DNA from: Candidatus Peregrinibacteria bacterium
Lineage (GTDB): Bacteria; Patescibacteriota; Gracilibacteria; UBA1369; LOWO2-01-FULL-3
Direction: 5' to 3'
Length of the DNA stretch: 64,000 nucleotides
Assembly: GCA_018655275.1 (NCBI GenBank)
Contig: JABIJZ010000009.1
Span: 1 to 64,000 of the forward strand
Shown: positions 56,933 through 64,000 of the stretch, one piece after another
Position numbering within the stretch: the first letter of the stretch is position 1
How the letters are laid out: each line of letters starts with the position of its first letter
Position numbers and translations under genes: made by a program
Notes under the pieces: generated by a model
The model's database searches: none
Told to the model about the DNA's origin: nothing
The model's input: the letters and a program-made list of their open reading frames with translations, nothing else

Positions 56933-58428
56933 TATTGTTCGGGTTTAGGTGCTTCGGCTGCGGGTTTTTTAGCTGGCGCTTCAGCAGGGGGCTGTTCGCT
57001 TTTGGTCACATGATCGCCTTCGGCAGGTGCGGTACTCGCTTCACTCGTACTGTGTTCCATTTTCTTCGAAACTCTATAAACTTCATCCAAAGTTGTTTCA
57101 CCTTGCAAAGCCTTCAAAATACCGGCTTGCTCCAAAGTCAACATTCCACTTTTCAAAGCTATATCTAAAACTTTCAAAGTAGATACTTGATCAAAAATTG
57201 CCTTACGAATACTATTGTCGACTCTCAAAACTTCATAAAGACCAGTTCGGCCATGATATCCAGTTTTTCTACATTTATCACAACCTTTGCCAACATAAAA
57301 TTTCATATTTTGAAGCAAAGAAGCCTCAACTTCACCGTCCAAATTCGCAGTTTCCAAAGACTGCTTAACTCTTTCCATAGTTTCAGCATCAACTTGGACT
57401 TCTTCCTTACAATCCTGACAAACCCTTCGTACAAGCCTTTGAGCAATAACAAGCTCCAAGGTAGAAGAGAGCAGATGTGGAGCGATACCCATATTCAAAA
57501 TACGAGTGATGGTCTCAACTGCACTATTTGTATGCAAAGTAGAAAACACGAGATGACCGGTCAAAGACGCTTCAATAGCTGTGCTTGCAGTCTCTTTATC
57601 ACGAATCTCACCTACCATTATAATATCGGGATCCTGACGGAGAGCCGATCTCATCCCAGACGCAAAATCATAATCAATACTAGGATGAACCTGACTTTGG
57701 TTCAGTCCATCGATTTGGATTTCAACTGGATCTTCAATAGTAAGGATATTTACGCCGACTTTATTCAATCTCTGAAGAGCTGAATACAAAGTAGTTGTTT
57801 TACCCGAACCGGTAGGCCCTGTATTTAATATAATTCCATTCGGAGTTTCTAAAGCGTCCTCAATATTTTTCAATGCACGTCCTGAAATACCAAGCTTAGG
57901 TAAATCAGCAATCTCTCGTGATTTGTCTTGGATACGCATTACAATCTTTTCACCACTTACAGTCGGCATAGTAGAAACACGGAGGTCCATGTCCTTGCCG
58001 TCTTTTGTAGTAACTTCAGTTCGTCCATCTTGAGGAACTCGTTGTTCATCTATTTTTAGATTCGACATAATTTTGATACGAGAAACCACAGCTGGATGCA
58101 GATTTGTAGGGTATTCAACCACTTGTTGCAAAACCCCATCAATCCTATATCGAATTCTTATACGGTTTTCTTCTGGCTCTATATGGATATCACTAGATCT
58201 CAAATCCAAAGCATAACTAATACTAACCATCACCAACTGAGGGATGTTAGCAGAAAGTATAGCTTCTTGAAGTTGTTTCAATTTCTCAGATGGCTTAGCA
58301 GTCCCACCAAGATCAACAGTCTTAGCAACAGCCACTGGCGCTGGTGCCGCAGCGGGTGTCGCATTTGGAGCAACCGCCGGTTTTGCCTGCGGGACTATAT
58401 TCGCTGGTTGTGCTTGAGGTTCTGCCAC
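56932..58428 (-). CDS. pilB: type IV pilus assembly ATPase PilB/GspE-like
   Basis: Hexameric traffic ATPase powering pilus extension. Walker A GPTGSGKTTTLYS, Asp box, Walker B DPDIIMVGEIRD, and His box LTGHLVFSTLHTN are present, as well as the zinc tetracysteine site (CQDC ... CDKC) that distinguishes PilB/GspE from PilT. The protein has 498 residues: the N-terminal MshEN (GspE N) domain of full-size PilB is absent and replaced by about 40 residues of Ala/Pro-rich linker; the C-terminus is also Ala/Pro/Glu-rich. It could perhaps act without the c-di-GMP-binding region. Confidence 0.93.
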   Translation of the reverse strand: MAEPQAQPANIVPQAKPAVAPNATPAAAPAPVAVAKTVDLGGTAKPSEKLKQLQEAILSANIPQLVMVSISYALDLRSSDIHIEPEENRIRIRYRIDGVLQQVVEYPTNLHPAVVSRIKIMSNLKIDEQRVPQDGRTEVTTKDGKDMDLRVSTMPTVSGEKIVMRIQDKSREIADLPKLGISGRALKNIEDALETPNGIILNTGPTGSGKTTTLYSALQRLNKVGVNILTIEDPVEIQIDGLNQSQVHPSIDYDFASGMRSALRQDPDIIMVGEIRDKETASTAIEASLTGHLVFSTLHTNSAVETITRILNMGIAPHLLSSTLELVIAQRLVRRVCQDCKEEVQVDAETMERVKQSLETANLDGEVEASLLQNMKFYVGKGCDKCRKTGYHGRTGLYEVLRVDNSIRKAIFDQVSTLKVLDIALKSGMLTLEQAGILKALQGETTLDEVYRVSKKMEHSTSEASTAPAEGDHVTKSEQPPAEAPAKKPAAEAPKPEQ

Positions 58429-58438
58429 AATTACTCAA

Positions 58439-59065
58439 TTAAATATTTTGGAAATAAGCATGTAGTTTCACAGAGAAACTAATGGTTTCTGTTTTCGCGC
58501 CTTCATCACTTTCGGCTTCGCTAAAATTCATTCTTATAGACTGAATATCCATCAAACGAATTTCATCAACCAAAGATCCAGAAGTCTCAATATAATGTAG
58601 GAACTCGGTAAAATTCTTTTCAGAACTTGTGATGGTCATCCGAAGCGGAAGATATTTGTAATTATTTTCTTCATTTAGTTGGATCTCCTGAAAGTCTATG
58701 TTTGAAATCACAAAAGGGTTGTTGCTTCGATGAGTGCTTTCCTCAAAAGAATCAAAAGCCCTAGTCAATTCAGTATAATTATCATCCATAGGGAAGACCT
58801 CTTTCAGAGTCTCTTCCATATTTTTTTGAAGCGCAGTAAAATCATTTTTATTTTCTAAATAAGTGGCTCTAACATCAGCAACATTCTCTTTCAAAATTTC
58901 TTCTGTACCTTCATTTATATCGATAGCTTTTTGGTACATTCGATAAGTGCCCCATTGCATATATGCATATCCAGCAATCAATAAAACAAAGATAGTACAC
59001 ATCGCAGCATACGCTTGGATGCTTCTTTTTTGTCTCTGTATAATCAATCGGTAATTCGATGCCAT
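58439..59065 (-). CDS. PilO-like pilus assembly protein
   Basis: One N-terminal transmembrane helix (YAAMCTIFVLLIAGYAYMQW), then a coiled-coil stretch (about 45-90) and a ferredoxin-like C-terminal domain (LRMTITSSEKNFTEFLHYIETSG; EIRLMDIQSIRMNF). Architecture and position between the PilN-like and PilB genes are those of PilO in the inner-membrane alignment complex. Sequence similarity is too low to be certain by eye. It begins 2 bp after the upstream gene. Confidence 0.7.
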   Translation of the reverse strand: MASNYRLIIQRQKRSIQAYAAMCTIFVLLIAGYAYMQWGTYRMYQKAIDINEGTEEILKENVADVRATYLENKNDFTALQKNMEETLKEVFPMDDNYTELTRAFDSFEESTHRSNNPFVISNIDFQEIQLNEENNYKYLPLRMTITSSEKNFTEFLHYIETSGSLVDEIRLMDIQSIRMNFSEAESDEGAKTETISFSVKLHAYFQNI

Positions 59066-59067
59066 GT

Positions 59068-60420
59068 TTATTGTGTTACGGGAACTAGTTCCTCGGGCGG
59101 CTCAAGGAAGTTAGGGAAATTTTCGATATCAACTTCATCGTCTCCACCGTGCAAAGCCGCTTTTTGAAGTTCCAAATTCAACCTCAAAGTTGCAGTATAT
59201 CCATCTTCTACAGACCCACTCTTAGTGAAAGATCTCATCTCAACATTTTTGAAATAAGGACTCTCATTGAGCTGGTCAATAAGATTAGAAATCATAGTGA
59301 AGTTATTTGTATCAAATCTTTTGGTCGCACCTGTGATAACCACTTTGTTGGTAGAAGTATCAAAGTCATAACTTGTATATTGGATACCTCCCAATTCATC
59401 GTAGAAATCCTTGCTGAAGTATTTATCAACATAAGTAGTTTCAAGCTCAATACGATGCATAATATCTGACCAATTTATTCGGTCATCCTTAATTCTTTGA
59501 ATAGAACTCAATTCGTCAACAACAGTGTCATTGACTTGTACGATCAATTTTGCCAATCCCAAGTCATCCAAACTGTCTATATCTGCTCCCCTAAACAACT
59601 CAAACAAACTTACATTTCCAATCAGACGTTGTGTCCTTTTGTACAATTTGTATTCAAGTTTATCATCCTCACTAGTGCTAGCTGATATTTCTTCAGCCAA
59701 TCCATTTAATTTTTTATTTAACAATGCGACAAACAATTCACGGAATCGAAACGTATCATCGTACTCGCTGCCAATCAACGAAACCTCCAAGTCATCCAAA
59801 AACAAATCCCTAGCCGCAGTGAAAGATTTCCCCAACGACTCTTTTAGATTTTGCATACTTTCATAAGATTCATCTCTCAACTTCTCATTCATCGATTTAT
59901 TCGAATAAATGTAATAATTTCTGATGTATTCATCACCTTCATAACTAAACTGATCCAAATAAAACTTCCCCTGAAGGAAACGATAGGTGTTGTATTCAGT
60001 TTGAAGGCCTTTGATATTTTCATTAGATTCATCCAAGTCACTAATAAGACTCGGAATCTCCACCAAAGGTATAAAATCAAGACGATAGGTGAGCTGGCTT
60101 GTGAAAAACCCAACAACACCAAGTCCAATTATAATAAAAACAGACAAAGCCCCTTTCAATACATACAGAAGAATAAGCTTTGGTGGCTCAACAGTTTCCA
60201 AAAGAGATTGATCCAATTCAGGAGGTGTCTCCAATATAGCCTCAGGTTTCCCTGCGTCCTGTGTATTTATAGCACTCTCAATAACAGGTACGGTGTTCGG
60301 TTTGGGTCTTCCGCCTCCGACAACATCCTTTGCTTTGTCTTCAGCTTTCTTTGCCGGATCCTCGTTTTTCCCACCAATCGAGAAAGGAAGTTTTTCTTTT
60401 ATTTTCTCTAACAAATTCAT
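59068..60420 (-). CDS. PilN-like pilus assembly membrane protein with large extracytoplasmic part
   Basis: 450 residues: a cytoplasmic N-terminus of about 90 residues, rich in Pro and Lys, one transmembrane helix (LKGALSVFIIIGLGVVGFFT), a long helical coiled-coil segment and a C-terminal alpha/beta domain (TSTNKVVITGATKRFDTNNFTMISNLIDQLNES) resembling the fimbrial-assembly PilN fold. It is twice the usual PilN length. First gene of the pil operon, with a strong promoter upstream. No PilM actin-like ATPase lies next to it. Confidence 0.6.
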   Translation of the reverse strand: MNLLEKIKEKLPFSIGGKNEDPAKKAEDKAKDVVGGGRPKPNTVPVIESAINTQDAGKPEAILETPPELDQSLLETVEPPKLILLYVLKGALSVFIIIGLGVVGFFTSQLTYRLDFIPLVEIPSLISDLDESNENIKGLQTEYNTYRFLQGKFYLDQFSYEGDEYIRNYYIYSNKSMNEKLRDESYESMQNLKESLGKSFTAARDLFLDDLEVSLIGSEYDDTFRFRELFVALLNKKLNGLAEEISASTSEDDKLEYKLYKRTQRLIGNVSLFELFRGADIDSLDDLGLAKLIVQVNDTVVDELSSIQRIKDDRINWSDIMHRIELETTYVDKYFSKDFYDELGGIQYTSYDFDTSTNKVVITGATKRFDTNNFTMISNLIDQLNESPYFKNVEMRSFTKSGSVEDGYTATLRLNLELQKAALHGGDDEVDIENFPNFLEPPEELVPVTQ

Positions 60421-60461
60421 TCGGTATAATTTAGTATTTTTGTTTCTAAACTAATCATATT

Positions 60462-60490
60462 ATTATACCAAAAAAGAACAGGTTTGTGAA
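60462..60490 (-). promoter_or_regulatory. promoter of the pilus assembly operon
   Basis: Reverse strand TTCACA (60485-60490), 17-bp spacer, perfect TATAAT (60462-60467) preceded by TGG. Leader about 35 nt. Confidence 0.7.
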
Positions 60491-60525
60491 GGGTAAAGAA
60501 CAAAGTCACACCTAGAATGGAAGAT

Positions 60526-61248
60526 TTACTCTACTAAGAAAAAGACCCCACCTAATGTATCAGAACGCTTAGCCGAATCAACACCAACCTCAATACAGAC
60601 GTCTTCAGGAGGGATATCTTCAGCTAAATAGGCTTTTAAGTGATGAAAATAGTCACGTATCTCCATCTTAATTCTATAGAGGTTCTCTTCTATTTTTGAA
60701 ATCATTTCAAAATGTTCAGTAATCATCATCGCCCACAAATTCCCAGAGTAACGTAATCTCTTTAAAATCGCTTCCATTCTGTCCTCCATCTCCTCAATGA
60801 GGCCCCTAGCAGGCGCTGCTGTTACATCAGGCATTTTCAGATTAATTCTCGAAACTTTTAAGAAGTCCTCTATTAAAAGGATCCTTGACTCAAAAGTATC
60901 ACCAGGTCTACCAATAACACCAACACCATCAAGCTTAAATCCTAGCCATTCAAGTAATGTTAAAGCGTCGTATTCATTGCCCAATTTCCCAACAATACTG
61001 TTGTAAATTTCAGTAAGATCCAAGAACTCTTCTGCATGATATTGCCTATTAAATTTAACCATCATCGCAGCAAGGTCCATAGAACCTTTGATCCCGAACT
61101 CTTCGGCTAAGTCATCAACAAATGTATTTGTATGTAAAACTTCACACATAGTAATATTTTTTTCAAAATCAACTAAAAAGGCCAGCATACTACTATGCCG
61201 GCCTTCAAATTTCAACCCTATGCTCGTATCAAGATCCGCACTTGACAT
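60526..61248 (-). CDS. hypothetical 240-residue cytoplasmic protein
   Basis: Not recognised. No signal or membrane segment; helical with an N-terminal part LKFEGRHSSMLAFLVDFEKN and a helical C-terminal half (EEMEDRMEAILKRLRYS). A Shine-Dalgarno sequence, AAAGGTGA, lies 4 nt before the ATG at 61248, the best in the window, so the start is firm. The N-terminal coding segment (61175-61216) is repeated 694 bp away in the rplL terminator. It lies upstream of the pil operon, but the pil promoter between them suggests separate regulation. Confidence 0.75.
   Translation of the reverse strand: MSSADLDTSIGLKFEGRHSSMLAFLVDFEKNITMCEVLHTNTFVDDLAEEFGIKGSMDLAAMMVKFNRQYHAEEFLDLTEIYNSIVGKLGNEYDALTLLEWLGFKLDGVGVIGRPGDTFESRILLIEDFLKVSRINLKMPDVTAAPARGLIEEMEDRMEAILKRLRYSGNLWAMMITEHFEMISKIEENLYRIKMEIRDYFHHLKAYLAEDIPPEDVCIEVGVDSAKRSDTLGGVFFLVE
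61175..61216. repeat. 42-bp imperfect direct repeat, copy A
   Basis: 34 of 42 positions match copy B (61869-61910); both contain a GGCC...GGCC-type stem followed by CTTCAAATTTCAAC. Copy A lies inside the 240-residue gene. Confidence 0.75.
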
Positions 61249-61419
61249 ATTTCACCTTTTAGTTTATTATTACAAGCGTAATATACCTTTGAGATTGGCA
61301 AGCCTCAGAAAAACTTCCAACTTAGTACAGAAACATTCAAGGTCCTTCGGCAATACATAGTTCTGCCAGGAGACCTGGACAATGTTGCAAAGCATATCTA
61401 TTTATTAACCCAATAAATC

Positions 61420-61830
61420 ATGAATGCAAAAAATGTATCAGTGGGAGTGCCAGCGGAAGGTGACGGAGCAAGCATACCTAAAGTAACAGAGGTTATCACT
61501 AGCCCTCCTGAGGAATACCCAGAAGTGCCAGGCCTAACTGAATCGGTGGGAAGTGAGCTCTCTGAAGTTACCGCAAATACAGATGACGAGCCCAAAGAAC
61601 TAGCTTTTAGACGATACTTTGACGAGAATAAGAAACCAGTACAGTCTGACAAAAGTGACAGATATAATGTGGGAAGTCTAAAAGAAGGGGAAGCTATTTT
61701 AGAAGGATATCGTGGGGGGGGGCGGGAAAAGTCTTTTTTAGAGATAGCGGACAGCTCTACTCAGTATTTTTTGACAGCAGCGAAGGGCTTGAACCACTTG
61801 TTGAAAAGGTCATGGGATATAAATGTATAA
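61420..61830 (+). CDS. hypothetical small protein, probably frameshifted at a G9 tract
   Basis: The 136-residue frame starts MNAKNVSVGVPAEGDGAS and is acidic and Pro/Glu-rich. It reads through nine G at 61714-61722. A one-base length change there would instead give a tail reading GKVFFRDSGQLYSVFFDS and ending ITGVEKMRLLIAR at a TAG at 61866-61868, which looks more protein-like than the present EIADSSTQYFLTAAKGLNHL tail. The intact protein would then have about 148 residues. Either a phase-variable tract or a sequencing error is possible. Function unknown. It is divergent from the 240-residue gene. Confidence 0.55.
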   Translation: MNAKNVSVGVPAEGDGASIPKVTEVITSPPEEYPEVPGLTESVGSELSEVTANTDDEPKELAFRRYFDENKKPVQSDKSDRYNVGSLKEGEAILEGYRGGGREKSFLEIADSSTQYFLTAAKGLNHLLKRSWDINV

Positions 61831-61868
61831 CAGGTGTCGAGAAAATGAGACTATTGATCGCACGTTAG

Positions 61869-61910
61869 AAAAAGGCCGGCAGAATCAACTGCCGACCTTC
61901 AAATTTCAAC
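61869..61910 (-). terminator. terminator of the rplJ-rplL operon (contains repeat copy B)
   Basis: Reverse strand AAGGTCGGCAG-TTGATT-CTGCCGGCCTT with TTTTT after it: eleven-base stem with one G-T wobble pair. It follows the rplL stop by about 12 bp and carries the second copy of the 42-bp repeat. Confidence 0.85.
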
Positions 61911-61921
61911 TAATTCGCGAA

Positions 61922-62437
61922 CTATTTCAACTCAACAGCTGCACCAGCTTCTTCAAGTTTCTTCTTTAGTTCCTCAGCCTCAGCAGGTTCTAGACCTTCT
62001 TTAACTGCTTTTGGAGCTGCATCAACGATGTCTTTTGCCTCTTTTAGACCAAGACCAGTAGCTTCTTTCACTACTTTGATAACAGCGATTTTGTTACCTC
62101 CTGCACCAGCGAGGATAACGTCTTTTGCACCATTGTCGTCGTCACCAGCGTCTCCGCCAGCAGCGCCTCCAGCAGCACCTGCCATCATCATTGGAGCGGC
62201 AGCAGATACACCGAATTTTTCTTCAAGTGCTTTTACAAGATTTGCAAGCTCGAGAACTGGTAGTTTTTCAACCAAGTCAACGATCTTTTGAGCATCTTTA
62301 GATAGCTCAACTGCGGTGCTAGCCTCGCTAGCACTCTCCTTTGCAGGAGCCTCTTCAGCAGGAGCTTCAGCGGGAGTTTCTTCCTTTACCTCCTCCGCAG
62401 GAGCTTCAGCTTTTGGATCTTTAGCTTCATCAGCCAT
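61922..62437 (-). CDS. rplL: 50S ribosomal protein L7/L12 with acidic N-terminal extension
   Basis: Stalk protein that recruits translation factors. The C-terminal domain is standard ([41 protein letters not shown]), as is the dimerising N-terminal helix pair ([31 protein letters not shown]). A low-complexity acidic Ala/Glu/Pro extension of about 43 residues precedes it, and the hinge is long and Gly/Asp-rich. Total 171 instead of about 120-130. Like S6 in this genome, an acidic appendage has been added to a ribosomal protein. Confidence 0.95.
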   Translation of the reverse strand: MADEAKDPKAEAPAEEVKEETPAEAPAEEAPAKESASEASTAVELSKDAQKIVDLVEKLPVLELANLVKALEEKFGVSAAAPMMMAGAAGGAAGGDAGDDDNGAKDVILAGAGGNKIAVIKVVKEATGLGLKEAKDIVDAAPKAVKEGLEPAEAEELKKKLEEAGAAVELK

Positions 62438-62471
62438 AATACTTAGGGTTAGATTTTATATAAAAGTTAAA

Positions 62472-62993
62472 TTAGCCTTTCTTTGCGATTGCATCAAGAG
62501 CTCGAACAAATCCTCCAAGAGTGTTGTTAAGCACACCATGGAATCCAGAAATTGGTGATTTGAGAATGTAAACCAATTTCGCCATAAGTTCCTCTTTTGA
62601 TGGGATAGTTGCCAATGTCGTTGCTTCCTCATTTGTCATAACTTTGCCATCCATCAGCCCTCCGAGAAGTGCCAATGCATCGTGTTCTTTCGCGTAGTCA
62701 TAGATAGTTTTTGCACCTGCCACGATGTCGTCATAACTGAATACCGCACCAGCAGCTCCAGTCATAGACCCTTCAGGAATAGCTTCGTATCCAGCTTCCT
62801 TTGCAGCGATCTTAAAAAGTGTCTTTTTCGCGATTTTCATTTCCGCGTTTTTCTCTCTCAAATTGCCTCTAAGTTCTTGGATTTCAGCCACAGACAAACC
62901 TTTGTTTTCCGCGAAAACTACAGATTTAGCTTCTTTGAACTTTGTAACGAGTTCAGCTAGAATTTCTTCTTTTTTTTGTCTTGTTATTGCCAT
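62472..62993 (-). CDS. rplJ: 50S ribosomal protein L10
   Basis: Base of the ribosomal stalk, holding L7/L12 dimers. The 173 residues show the N-terminal ITRQKKEEILAELVTKFKEAKSVVFAENKGL, the RNA-binding NLREKNAEMKIAKKTLF and the C-terminal helix that binds L7/L12 (ELMAKLVYILKSPISGFHGVLN). Normal length. It precedes rplL by 34 bp and is preceded by an L10 leader with a terminator hairpin, so both genes are probably autoregulated. Confidence 0.97.
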   Translation of the reverse strand: MAITRQKKEEILAELVTKFKEAKSVVFAENKGLSVAEIQELRGNLREKNAEMKIAKKTLFKIAAKEAGYEAIPEGSMTGAAGAVFSYDDIVAGAKTIYDYAKEHDALALLGGLMDGKVMTNEEATTLATIPSKEELMAKLVYILKSPISGFHGVLNNTLGGFVRALDAIAKKG

Positions 62994-63016
62994 TTTTTAA
63001 TTGAGTTAGAGGTCAT

Positions 63017-63132
63017 AAAAAAAATCTCACATGCCGCAGCCAGGTGAGATAACAGGTTCGAACCGATCCCAAGGGGATCAAAAAGCGAATTGTTTAGTCT
63101 CGGTTGGTCTTAAATTGCCAACTGTCTGCGAC
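63017..63132 (-). promoter_or_regulatory. L10 leader with transcription attenuator
   Basis: In RNA sense, GACAG-GTTGGC ... GACCAAC-CGAGAC forms the hallmark L10-binding stem (GTTGG/CCAAC followed by CGAGAC). A second hairpin GATCCC-CTTG-GGATC follows. Then ATCTCAC (63044-63050) pairs with GTGAGAT (63024-63030) and ends in seven or eight T, a terminator just upstream of rplJ. This arrangement suggests L10/L12-dependent attenuation. Confidence 0.8.
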
Positions 63133-63138
63133 GAGGGG

Positions 63139-63167
63139 AATATACAGATTGTCATTACAAACGTCAA
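63139..63167 (-). promoter_or_regulatory. promoter of the rplJ-rplL operon
   Basis: Reverse strand TTGACG (63162-63167), 17-bp spacer, TATATT (63139-63144). It starts just after the HNH gene's stop. Confidence 0.75.
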
Positions 63168-63182
63168 GCAAATTTTCCGCAT

Positions 63183-64000
63183 TTATGTTCGTGCTCCGCC
63201 AACCCTATACCTCTGCACCAACCCATCCACAAAACTCATCTCCGCCTTTTTTCGAATAACCCAGTTGCGTAAATCAACCAGTCCTGCATGAACCATTTGC
63301 TCATGCCCCCGACACAACGGCAAAATATTGTCAGGCCGATGCACCAGCTCCGCAGGATTGTGTTTCACAAGCGCAAATTCATCAATGTGATGATAGATCT
63401 CAGCAGGTTTGTTACAGGTCGAACAAGCGCATTTGTCTTGATATATTTCGTCCACTACACTCTTCAGAGCCACAGAAATATGCCGAGTAGCTGGTTTTTG
63501 GGCCTCAGTTTTTTTCGCCACACCCGCTTTTGCTGTCTTGTTATTGCTTTCACCCTCTGTTTTCGCCACCCAAATTTTAAAGAATTGATTGAAAGTAAGA
63601 GGTTCTCCCTTCTCTTTTTCAAACTTTTGTTTGAGCTTTCGAAGTTGAAACTCTGTAGACGAGTCGAGTTTGAGAGTAATTGTCTTTGTGTTTTTTTCTT
63701 CTGTTAATTCGTTCCCGGGAACGGTTTTACAGGTTTGGTTTTGTCCCAAAAGCCCAATTTTCAGGAAATCATTGTCACCTTCTCCAGTTTTCGCCACCTG
63801 TTCCTTATAATCCCTCACATAAGTTTCCAAAGCACTTTTCGAAAGCAAATCCACTTTTTCTGCCCACATCTTTTCAGTTTCAGGAGTGGAAATGGTTGCG
63901 ACCGTTCTAACTTTTGTCCACCCTTGTTCCTCAGCTTTCTTTTTGAGCAAAGGTTTGTCTTCGAGATTCCGATAAGTTCTTAAAATTTGATTAACAGTCT
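63183..64000 (-). CDS. HNH endonuclease, N-terminus beyond the window
   Basis: The reverse frame stays open to the right edge without a stop, so the gene is partial; at least 272 residues are visible. The upstream part, with LLSKSALETYVRDYKE wording, resembles ParB/HTH-like regions of CPR HNH proteins. The C-terminal HNH module shows CACSTC, a histidine pair in IYHHID, and CRGHEQMVH, which supply zinc and catalytic ligands. Homologous free-standing HNH nucleases are often mobile-element-derived or defence-associated; no partner is visible here. The starts tagged at 63950 (TTG) are probably not real. Confidence 0.85.
   Translation of the reverse strand, partial: TVNQILRTYRNLEDKPLLKKKAEEQGWTKVRTVATISTPETEKMWAEKVDLLSKSALETYVRDYKEQVAKTGEGDNDFLKIGLLGQNQTCKTVPGNELTEEKNTKTITLKLDSSTEFQLRKLKQKFEKEKGEPLTFNQFFKIWVAKTEGESNNKTAKAGVAKKTEAQKPATRHISVALKSVVDEIYQDKCACSTCNKPAEIYHHIDEFALVKHNPAELVHRPDNILPLCRGHEQMVHAGLVDLRNWVIRKKAEMSFVDGLVQRYRVGGART

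Noticed and set aside
61398-61652. A reverse-strand frame across the small gene at 61420
   Set aside because: Ser/Gly-rich composition typical of an antisense shadow; the plus-strand frame has better start, composition and end.
63050-63075. GGTTCGAACC resembling a tRNA T-loop
   Set aside because: No acceptor, D or anticodon arms around it; it belongs to the L10 leader.
1-64000. CRISPR array, rRNA or insertion sequence
   Set aside because: No regularly spaced repeats with unique spacers, no rRNA segments and no transposase or paired inverted repeats were seen.
1-64000. TGA read as glycine (genetic code 25)
   Set aside because: lspA and the zinc-ribbon gene end in TGA at the expected length, and long genes contain no in-frame TGA.

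Overview
The window is 64 kb of AT-rich, gene-dense bacterial chromosome. Long frames are free of in-frame TGA, and TGA is used as a stop (for example in lspA), so the standard bacterial code applies; this argues against the TGA-recoding Gracilibacteria and Absconditabacteria. The gene content suggests a Candidate Phyla Radiation (Patescibacteria) bacterium, perhaps near Peregrinibacteria. The indications are a PilB/PilC/pilin machine with no outer-membrane secretin in view, a 4583-residue S-layer-type surface protein, a VirB6-like membrane locus of otherwise unrecognised proteins, and extended ribosomal proteins S6 and L7/L12. The phylum is inferred; no rRNA gene is present.

Layout: 1-2.8 kb holds ftsW (cut by the left edge), lspA, aroE and an SPFH/stomatin gene. 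2.8-3.5 kb is an intergenic region with a probable minus-strand structured RNA of about 240 nt and a heavily folded leader in front of the L-serine dehydratase operon. 3.5-5.7 kb is sdaAB-sdaAA-purN. 5.7-6.3 kb is a HicA/HicB-like toxin-antitoxin pair with a promoter/operator. 6.4-9.2 kb holds a glycosyltransferase, a sugar nucleotidyltransferase and a CDP-alcohol phosphatidyltransferase. 9.2-15.8 kb (minus strand) holds two PurP paralogues flanking a small membrane protein, then UppP, PurH, YidD and a LysM/M23 hydrolase. 16-17.5 kb is the rpsF-ssb-rpsR operon. 17.6-28.0 kb is a five-gene cluster (membrane protein, 525 aa, 453 aa, VirB6-like 877 aa, 1415 aa). 28-35.5 kb holds thrS, recF, a PrsW-type protease, uvrA, a small helix-turn-helix gene with phased repeats upstream, and a 57-aa zinc-ribbon gene.

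The right half, read on the minus strand from 61.2 to 35.6 kb, looks like one cell-surface programme. It has PilN-like, PilO-like, PilB and PilC genes, three pilins, the 13.75-kb gene for the giant protein (PDZ-like, Ig-like, FG-GAP-like, SLH and calcium-binding TSP3-like parts), and then five small exported or membrane-anchored proteins of no recognised family, several in overlapping frames. 61.4-64 kb holds a small gene with a nine-G tract that probably shifts its frame, rplL and rplJ behind an L10 leader with an attenuator, and an HNH endonuclease cut by the right edge.

Two loci are the best candidates for undescribed systems: the giant surface-protein operon with its overlapping exported partners, and the VirB6-like cluster without an ATPase. 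At the regulatory level, extended -10 promoters placed 6-7 nt before a start codon recur, implying leaderless mRNAs, and the serine dehydratase leader is a candidate new cis-regulatory RNA.
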